Shown here one piece after another: positions 59,201 through 64,000 of a DNA stretch of 64,000 nt. A program made the translations under genes and the position numbers. Origin of the DNA: Valencia hispanica (Eukaryota; Chordata; Actinopteri; Cyprinodontiformes; Valenciidae); contig OY747709.1 in NCBI GenBank assembly GCA_963556495.2, positions 14,400,400-14,464,399 on the forward strand. Reading direction: 5' to 3'. The notes under the pieces were generated by a model, which was given only the letters and a program-made list of their open reading frames with translations, searched no databases and was not told the origin of the DNA. The number at the start of each line of letters is the position of its first letter. Position 1 is the stretch's first letter.

Positions 59201-62200
59201 TACAGGATCTCTACCCTTCAATGCAATCACAACGCGAGCTTCAGTTTTAGACAGAAACTGTGCATTCTTTGCCATTTTATTCCAAAAGTGAAATGTAGAT
59301 GTACTACAATCATAGTGACATGTTCAGTTAATTATTATCGGTTACATCTTATGAAAATCTAAAATTCTCACTTATAAAGAAGGGAGTTTTACTTCAGGAA
59401 AAGTATAATATGGTATACAGAAAGAATCTGACTTGACAGTTTTCCAGCAGACAGTGAGTGACACCCTTCACAAGAGGGGTAAACTACAAAAGGGCATTAC
59501 TAAAGAAATTGGTTGTTCTTAGACCGCTGTATTCAGATATATTCATGGAAAGTTTACTGGTAGGAAAACCTGTGATAGAAAACTGCAACCAGCAACTAAA
59601 GTAACCATAGCCTTGTAATGTAAAGAAAGCCTATTCAGGAATTTGGGGGAGAATCACGACATGTGGACTACAGCTGGAATCAGAGCTTTAAGTAAAGTTT
59701 GCATTTCCTTTGGAAATCAAGGTTCCAGATCTTGGCACAGTACTGGAGAGGTGTTAAAATACCTTTTTATTGTTCATAATTTAATATTCATAGTTGAAAC
59801 TAGCTTTTTAAAACCTCTTACTTAAAAAACTCTTTGACAAAGCACCACATTATCACCTCCAATTGTAAGGGCTTATTAGTTGTTATAACAGACACGATCA
59901 AGGTACCCCTTTTCATATTTAGCAAAAGAACACCTTATGAAATGAAGACATTGTCTGTTGCATGCAGTCAAGCAGCTGCAGCTCAAACTTGTTTCCCCTT
60001 TTTTTCACAGTATGCTGGACCTCTTCTTCACTTTCTTAATCAATGTCATTTTCTTTGGGAGGGTTATTTTATCTCTCTTCCTTCCACTACATCTCTGTCG
60101 CAGATCAAGGGATAGAAAAAGGTTTTCATGATACACCTTAATGCTGCTGATATAGCCAAACAGTCTGTGTGTTGCTTCACGGATTCAATTTCTGTAATGC
60201 TACTATGTGTAGCAGGGCGTTTGTGAATAAAAAGCTGCTGACTGCCAAAGTAAACAGTTTAAGTTCCACTTCACTTCAGTTCTGTTTATGAGGCTAAACG
60301 TAGGCTTTTTGAGAAGAGTCAGGCGTAGCAGTAATAATACACTAAGCACCTTGAATCATCTGGCTTTTTGTAAAGAACTTCACAGAGAAAATATGATTTT
60401 TTTCTTTGTTCTTCCTAAAAATCAGATAAGATGCATTTAAACGTTCTGTAATGAAAAAAGACTACTGTCTCTTTCACCTGTCGGGTTTTTCTGTAATCGT
60501 TGTAGCTTCCATTACCAAGTTGTAACAGAAGGTAGATTTAACACACTTTAGTCATTTAGCTACCTAAATTTAGCACTTTTATTGTGTAACAAAACAAAAA
60601 CTTTTAAAACGAAGAAGTTGGCTACAGAACCCTGCTCCATCTTTTTAACTCTTTCATTTTATTTATTTTTTTAATTCTTATTTTACTTTTACCTAGCATC
60701 TATGCCCCGTATTAGTTACTGGTGCTTAACTGCGGATGGCTGTATTGGCAAGATTCACACATTGGCTACATTTTTACAAACCAAATCTTTAGTCTAGAAT
60801 GTTTTCCAATGGAATCTTCTCAAATTTTACATTACAGTTGTTTCTAAATTCATTTACACCAAATATCTGGGAGGTATACACTGTCAAGGTAAAAGTGTGT
60901 TTGTAGAGAGTTTCCTTAGGAAAATGTTGGAGTTTTGTGAAGTGTTCTCTTTTTTCCACAGAAAACAGGGCGCATTCCAGCTCTGCTGCAGATGATTATA
61001 CAGGTAAGATTGAAAGAAATAGACATTCATGCAGCTCATCCTATATAAAACATCTGATAGACTGATTGTTATACTTCTTGTTATGTTATTGTTAGATGTT
61101 TTTTTTTTTTTAATGCATGAAGACACTGATCTTGGAATATTGAGAAAAAGTCATGTGCAGATTTGGGATAATTTCCTTTGTAGACAAAGAAAGTATTCAT
61201 GATCACTTCTGACCGGGAACACAACAGGCGTTACATTTTGTGACAGACATGTTTGTTTTAAATACTTACACGCCTTCTGGGAATCAAGTCTTCTTTATTG
61301 TGGAAACCCTGAGATACTTTTTCTAATGTTACAACAAATTCACAACTTGTTTGACAGAAAAAAATGACAAGTTGATCGCTGTTAGAGAATGTTGCCCACA
61401 TAATTAGCATCTGTTTTTCAATGCTTAGTGTCATTGTAGCCTGAATCAAGCAACAGTTTACCAGCTTGTGCTCTCTCCCTCACACACACACTCACACAAT
61501 GCGTAGGCTGGATGCACACATGCGGACAATTAATAATGATTTATACATATAGTGTAGAGAGAGCTCTGTAAAAGTAGCCTATACCGTTTGTGACGCTGTC
61601 CTACTGTAAAACTAAACATAGCCTTCTGATAAACTATTCAGAGATGGACTTCAGAAGATTATTCCTCAACAGAGGCAGATGAACGGTGAGGAGAGATGAG
61701 GTGTCATGTTAAGTGTTTGAAAAGACCCAGATGCAGCGAATAGTTTGAAAAGACCCAGATGCAGCGAATAATGAAATTAAAATTTATTAAACAACAAACT
61801 TATATAGACTCAGGAGGATGAGAGAAATACAGCGACGGGTGAACAGGACAGGGATGTTTGACAACGAACCAGCGAGTAGTGACTGTCAGAGGAAGGCTTA
61901 AGTACGGTGGTCGGTAAGTGCAAAACAAAATTACATTCACCTGAAACACTTTTACATTTTTACCGAAACACATTTACAAATTGACCGAAAGACTTTTACA
62001 ATTTCAACAAAACACTCTAACAAAGACATGACCTGGAAGTGATACTGCAGGGATGAGGTTAGGGTTGGGACAAGACCAAAGTGGTAACAGTAATGGAATC
62101 GATCCTGCCAGCAGCTCAAGATGTTTTGCCCGTTTTTCCAAATCTATTTTCAAGTTTTAGGGGGAAGAGGTCTGGTTGCGTTTCTGATATCTACTTCAGA

Positions 62201-63663
62201 TGAATAGTTTTTTCTGAATCTGGCATTATTTAATTTCGTTTTCACGGTCCGCCAAGACAGGCGGACACTGTGAAGCCGTTCCATCATGTCAACAATCACA
62301 CTCAATGAGTGGCCTTCGTTTAAATACTTTACGAGGCAGTCCATAAAACCAACCTCTTCTCCCTCTGCATCAGCGAGAAAGTTCAAACTATGTCCACAAT
62401 CACCACAAAATGTCCCTAAAACTTGAAAATAGATTCCGCAAAACATCTCTGCAGATTGAGCTGCTGGCAGGATTGATTCCATTACTGTTACCACTTTGGT
62501 CTTGTCCCAACCCTAACCTAATCCCTGCAGTATCACTTCCAGGTCATGTCTTTGTTAAAGTGTTTTGTTGAAATTGTAAAAGTGTTTCGGTAAATTTGTA
62601 AATGTGTTTCGGTAAATTTGTAAAAGTGTTTCGGTAAACTTGTAAATGTGTTTTGTTGAAATTGTAAAAGTGTTTCGGTAAATTTGTAAATGTGTTTCGG
62701 TAAACTTGTAAATGTGTTTTGTTGAAATTGTAAAAGTGTTTCGGTAAATTTGTAAATGTGTTTCGGTAAATTTGTAAATGTGTTTCGGTAAACTTGTAAA
62801 TGTGTTTTGTTGAAATTGTAAAAGTGTTTCGGTAAATTTGTAAATGTGTTTCGGTAAACTTGTAAATGTGTTTTGTTGAAATTGTAAAAGTGTTTCGGTA
62901 AATTTGTAAATGTGTTTCGGTAAGATCGTAAATGTGTTTCGGTAAACTTGTAAATGTGTTTCGGTAAATTTGTAAAAGTGTTTCGGTAAACTTGTAAATG
63001 TGTTTCGGTAAGATTGTAAATGTGTTTTGGTAAGAAAGAAAAACCATGAAGGCTTGTCTGTGCATTAATGCTTTCCACTTCACATCAGCATCGGTTTAAT
63101 TATACACAAACGCTTCAATGTCTAAAGGTTTTTGAATGAAATCTTCCCTGAAACAATGCATTGATTCTTCTCAGGAAGAATTTCACCCGGTTTGGAGGTG
63201 TCCCTAACCGTAGTAGGGTCGCCCGTGCTGGGTAAGAGCATCCTGTTGTGTGTGAAAGTCACAAACCGGACACACCATCCAAGAACCCTGATGGAAAATG
63301 TCAACGCTCAGCTGAAACAGTACAACAGAAACCCGAAGAAGGCTTTCTGGAAATCACACAAAGAAGTTCACATACAGCCTAATAAAGGTGACTGAGTGTG
63401 AAGAAACTAATAATTAGGATCTCCCAAAAAATATATCTTTTTTTACACTTTGCTATTTTTTCATTTGCTGCTCTTTATTCTGCATCTTCCTGCTCTCTTC
63501 AGATTTGACGCTCCACCACACCATCCCTTATTCAGACTATGACTCCATCTTGGCAGTTGAAAGTGTTGTGAATGCAGCGGTGGTAATGCAGGACTTAACG
63601 ACCAATGAAAGCCTCCTGTCTGCACAAGAATTCTCCATGAGCTGTGTACCAATAACAATGGAG
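53160..63663 (+). CDS. Transglutaminase, 13 exons, C-terminal exon(s) outside window
   Basis: A Ca2+-dependent protein-glutamine gamma-glutamyltransferase, which cross-links glutamine to lysine side chains. Exons: 53160-53202, 54713-54901, 55637-55873, 55950-56068, 56163-56291, 56465-56642, 58077-58212, 58346-58449, 58642-58881, 59037-59060, 60962-61003, 63175-63387, 63503-63663; phases join throughout, about 605 residues. N-terminal Ig-like domain in exons 2-3; catalytic core with Cys in RYGQCWVFA (exon 6), His in NFHVWVE and Asp in [11 protein letters not shown] (exon 8), and the transition-state Trp in PTDWTGS. First C-terminal beta-barrel in exons 12-13. Family members are about 690 residues, so roughly one barrel is missing at the right edge. 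The paralogue (tgm2-, tgm1- or tgm5-like) cannot be fixed from the sequence alone, so no symbol is given. Confidence 0.93.
54713..54901 (+). CDS. Transglutaminase exon 2, N-terminal domain
   Basis: 189 nt, TTTACAG acceptor, GTATGA donor. Encodes [20 protein letters not shown] and [18 protein letters not shown], the classic N-domain start of transglutaminases (VVRRGQPF is near-invariant). Confidence 0.93.
55637..55873 (+). CDS. Transglutaminase exon 3, N-terminal domain
   Basis: 237 nt, CTGCAG acceptor, GTGAGT donor, phase 1 both ends. Encodes WSATVHPR...[10 protein letters not shown] and [11 protein letters not shown], matching the GxYxLxV and F-LLFNAWCP motifs of the family. Confidence 0.92.
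55950..56068 (+). CDS. Transglutaminase exon 4
   Basis: 119 nt, TTCCAG acceptor, GTGGGT donor, phase 1 in, phase 0 out. Encodes [20 protein letters not shown] and RRPWSFGQ (family VYL...R-EYVL and PWNFGQ). Confidence 0.93.
56163..56291 (+). CDS. Transglutaminase exon 5
   Basis: 129 nt, phase 0 both ends, GAGCAG acceptor, GTAACC donor. Encodes [18 protein letters not shown]...[11 protein letters not shown], corresponding to FEDGILDICLILLD...PVYVGRVVSGM of the family. Confidence 0.92.
56465..56642 (+). CDS. Transglutaminase exon 6, catalytic cysteine
   Basis: 178 nt, CTGAAG acceptor, GTGCTT donor, phase 0 in, phase 1 out. Encodes [20 protein letters not shown] and [14 protein letters not shown] with the nucleophilic Cys; the Trp of PTDW is the oxyanion-stabilising residue (family knowledge). 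Confidence 0.95.
56925..57340. repeat. CACATG-rich imperfect repeat
   Basis: Dozens of CACATG, CATGTG and CACATGGG words spaced irregularly (about 10-25 bp). The palindromic core CACATGTG recurs on both strands. Lies in transglutaminase intron 6, just before an RTE-like relic (57355-57560). Confidence 0.85.
57355..57560 (-). mobile_element. Highly decayed RTE-like LINE relic
   Basis: TACCCTGGAGGCATTCTGAT, CAGGAGCAGCTCC and GCTCACCCTCCCTCTAAGAG follow the same order as 29455-29595 of the RTE-like element, at low identity. Confidence 0.55.
58077..58212 (+). CDS. Transglutaminase exon 7
   Basis: 136 nt, TTTCAG acceptor, GTAGGT donor, phase 1 in, phase 2 out. Encodes [20 protein letters not shown] and [20 protein letters not shown], matching LGIPTRVVTNYNSAHD of the family. 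Confidence 0.95.
58346..58449 (+). CDS. Transglutaminase exon 8, catalytic His and Asp
   Basis: 104 nt, CTACAG acceptor, GTAGCG donor, phase 2 in, phase 1 out. Encodes [16 protein letters not shown] and [14 protein letters not shown], containing the His and Asp of the triad. Confidence 0.96.
58642..58881 (+). CDS. Transglutaminase exon 9
   Basis: 240 nt, CATAG acceptor, GTAAGA donor, phase 1 both ends. Encodes [20 protein letters not shown] and [10 protein letters not shown], then [27 protein letters not shown] and the TK-I/TY(K) region with the acidic calcium-site segment are family features. Confidence 0.94.
59037..59060 (+). CDS. Transglutaminase exon 10 (micro-exon, 24 nt)
   Basis: TTCGCAG acceptor and GTATTT donor, phase 1 both ends, encoding KLQRLNLR. 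It is called only from position, splice sites and phase. It falls in the variable linker between catalytic core and first barrel, so it could be skipped without changing frame. Confidence 0.5.
59061..60961. other. Transglutaminase intron 10, with a transposon relic
   Basis: 59400-59760 contains text of a decayed DNA transposon (GACACCCTTCACAAGAGGGG, TTTGGGGGAGAATCACGACA). No other exon was supported; a TC-rich stretch at 59160-59192 has acceptor-like ends but breaks phase. Confidence 0.45.
60962..61003 (+). CDS. Transglutaminase exon 11 (micro-exon, 42 nt)
   Basis: CCACAG acceptor and GTAAGA donor, phase 1 both ends, encoding [15 protein letters not shown]. Same reasoning and uncertainty as the preceding 24-nt exon; both would extend the core-barrel linker. 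Confidence 0.5.
61715..61770. repeat. Perfect 28-bp tandem duplication
   Basis: Two identical copies of a 28-bp unit beginning GTTTGAAAAGACCCAGATGC, at 61715-61742 and 61743-61770. Confidence 0.9.
62150..62494 (-). pseudogene. Zinc-ribbon/integrase-type transposase N-terminal fragment
   Basis: 114 codons (one of several possible starts). Contains [20 protein letters not shown], then [20 protein letters not shown] and [20 protein letters not shown], followed by RKNYSS. This matches, by recollection, the N-terminus (CxxCG, then a G-S--I---L---H-v--S-RTlK--L helix unit) of integrase-core transposon proteins common in fish. The catalytic core is absent. Confidence 0.55.
62560..63035. repeat. 22-bp tandem array with 66-bp higher-order period
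   Basis: About 22 copies of a unit like GTGTTTCGGTAAATTTGTAA(AT). Three variants (TTTTGTTGAAATTG, TTTCGGTAAATTTG, TTTCGGTAAACTTG) recur in the same order several times between 62626 and 62900, giving a 66-bp period. Confidence 0.93.
63175..63387 (+). CDS. Transglutaminase exon 12, C-terminal beta-barrel 1
   Basis: 213 nt, TTCTCAG acceptor, GTGACT donor, phase 1 both ends. Encodes [20 protein letters not shown] and [20 protein letters not shown], the start of the first C-terminal barrel (VGQ.. V.V...N). Confidence 0.93.
63503..63663 (+). CDS. Transglutaminase exon 13, C-terminal beta-barrel 1
   Basis: 161 nt, CTTCAG acceptor, GTAAAA donor, phase 1 in, phase 0 out. Encodes [16 protein letters not shown] and the end of barrel 1. 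The final barrel-2 exon(s) are beyond base 64000. Confidence 0.92.
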
Positions 63664-63814
63664 GTAAAACATCATGCAACCTTTGAGAGTCTCCCGCTCA
63701 CACAGCATGATGATTTAACAACGTTTTCAATCAAAGGTTATTTGCTTGGCGGTATTAAAAACTGATGTTCATAGACATGCTCGGTTTTACAAAGAAGAAT
63801 GGAGAAAACCGTTA

Positions 63815-64000
63815 GTGTCATAACCTGAAGGACTAGTAGCTGTAATTTCAGAGAAGTGTGGTTTTACCAAATGTTGACTCAGGGAGGCTCAATACAAAGG
63901 CACACTACGTTTCTTCAGATTTTATTCTAGCACCCTTTTTTTTCCACTTCACAATTATGCACTACTTTGTCTGAGTCTGTCACATAAAAGGCCAATACAA
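63815..64000 (+). mobile_element. Tc1-like relic, 3' end (runs past window)
   Basis: AGCTGTAATTTCAGAGAAGT, TGACTCAGGGAGGCTCAATA and TCTGTCACATAAAAGGCCAA match the 3' end of the same Tc1 family as 15838-16975. Follows transglutaminase exon 13. Confidence 0.65.

Larger units (their letters stand above)
61930..63040 (-). mobile_element. Long-inverted-repeat element with tandem array
   Basis: The left arm 61930-62160 (three 22-bp units, then TAACAAAGACATGACCTGG, GTCTTG-type text and AATGG...CTATTTTCAAGTTTTAGG) is an inverted copy of 62400-62625. The right side extends into a 22-unit tandem array. The loop holds the end of an ORF with zinc-ribbon and helix motifs. Lies in transglutaminase intron 11. 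No target duplication could be fixed. Confidence 0.75.

Noticed and set aside
59161..59206. Possible extra transglutaminase exon (Ser-rich, TAAAG acceptor)
   Set aside because: The only nearby GT gives phase 2, inconsistent with the phase-1 exons on both sides, and the encoded SSSS-CSPSS text is uninformative.
62560..63035. CRISPR-like appearance of regular short repeats
   Set aside because: Units are contiguous with no unique spacers, and the genome is clearly eukaryotic.
62533..63083. Two overlapping ~180-codon minus-strand ORFs rich in [15 protein letters not shown] repeats
   Set aside because: They are translations of the 22-bp tandem array, whose unit length is not a multiple of 3 and which by chance lacks stops in several frames. 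No start context, splice sites or family similarity.

Overview
This is vertebrate nuclear DNA, most likely from a teleost fish. Genes are split into short exons with GT-AG introns, there are no operons, and most of the window is transposon debris of types typical of fish (many Tc1-like relics, L2/Maui-like and RTE-like LINEs, hAT and PIF/Harbinger elements, a Gypsy retrotransposon). Three protein-coding genes could be assembled exon by exon with consistent reading phases.

Region 1 (about 1.2-13.3 kb, minus strand): the 5' eleven coding exons of znf341, a multi-C2H2 zinc-finger transcription factor. The remaining 3' exons lie beyond the left edge. Its introns hold several Tc1 relics, a Tc1 copy carrying a LINE fragment, and a hAT-like element carrying a second, better preserved Tc1-like transposon.

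Region 2 (13.3-15.0 kb): a CpG-rich divergent promoter between znf341 and e2f1. It carries CCAAT boxes, an E-box and a pair of E2F sites.

Region 3 (15.0-31.8 kb, plus strand, with a possible 3'UTR to about 37.7 kb): a complete seven-coding-exon e2f1, about 455 codons. Intron 4 has no GT donor. It has a textbook U12-type AT-AC donor and a matching branch-point/AC acceptor that restores the conserved protein exactly. Introns 2 and 6 are full of transposon relics, including an L2-like LINE with an internal inversion, which itself contains a PIF/Harbinger-type element with a MADF-domain exon.

Region 4 (about 37.8-53 kb): a gene-poor repeat block. It contains an L2 fragment, a terminal-inverted-repeat DNA element, a decayed Gypsy retrotransposon on the minus strand with unequal LTRs, and an L2-like LINE with most of its 3' half.

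Region 5 (53.1-63.7 kb, plus strand): thirteen exons (about 605 codons) of a transglutaminase with an intact Cys-His-Asp catalytic triad. The last beta-barrel exon(s) lie beyond the right edge. Its next-to-last introns contain a CACATG-rich repeat and an unusual inverted-repeat element. That element has a zinc-ribbon/integrase-like ORF and a 22-bp tandem array with a 66-bp higher-order period.

Functionally the three genes are independent: a STAT-pathway zinc-finger factor, a cell-cycle transcription factor and a protein cross-linking enzyme. The only visible regulatory link is the shared divergent znf341/e2f1 promoter. No tRNA, rRNA or CRISPR array was seen. Exon boundaries were read by eye from splice motifs, phase and remembered family conservation. 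Transposon family names are recognition-based, not from a database search.
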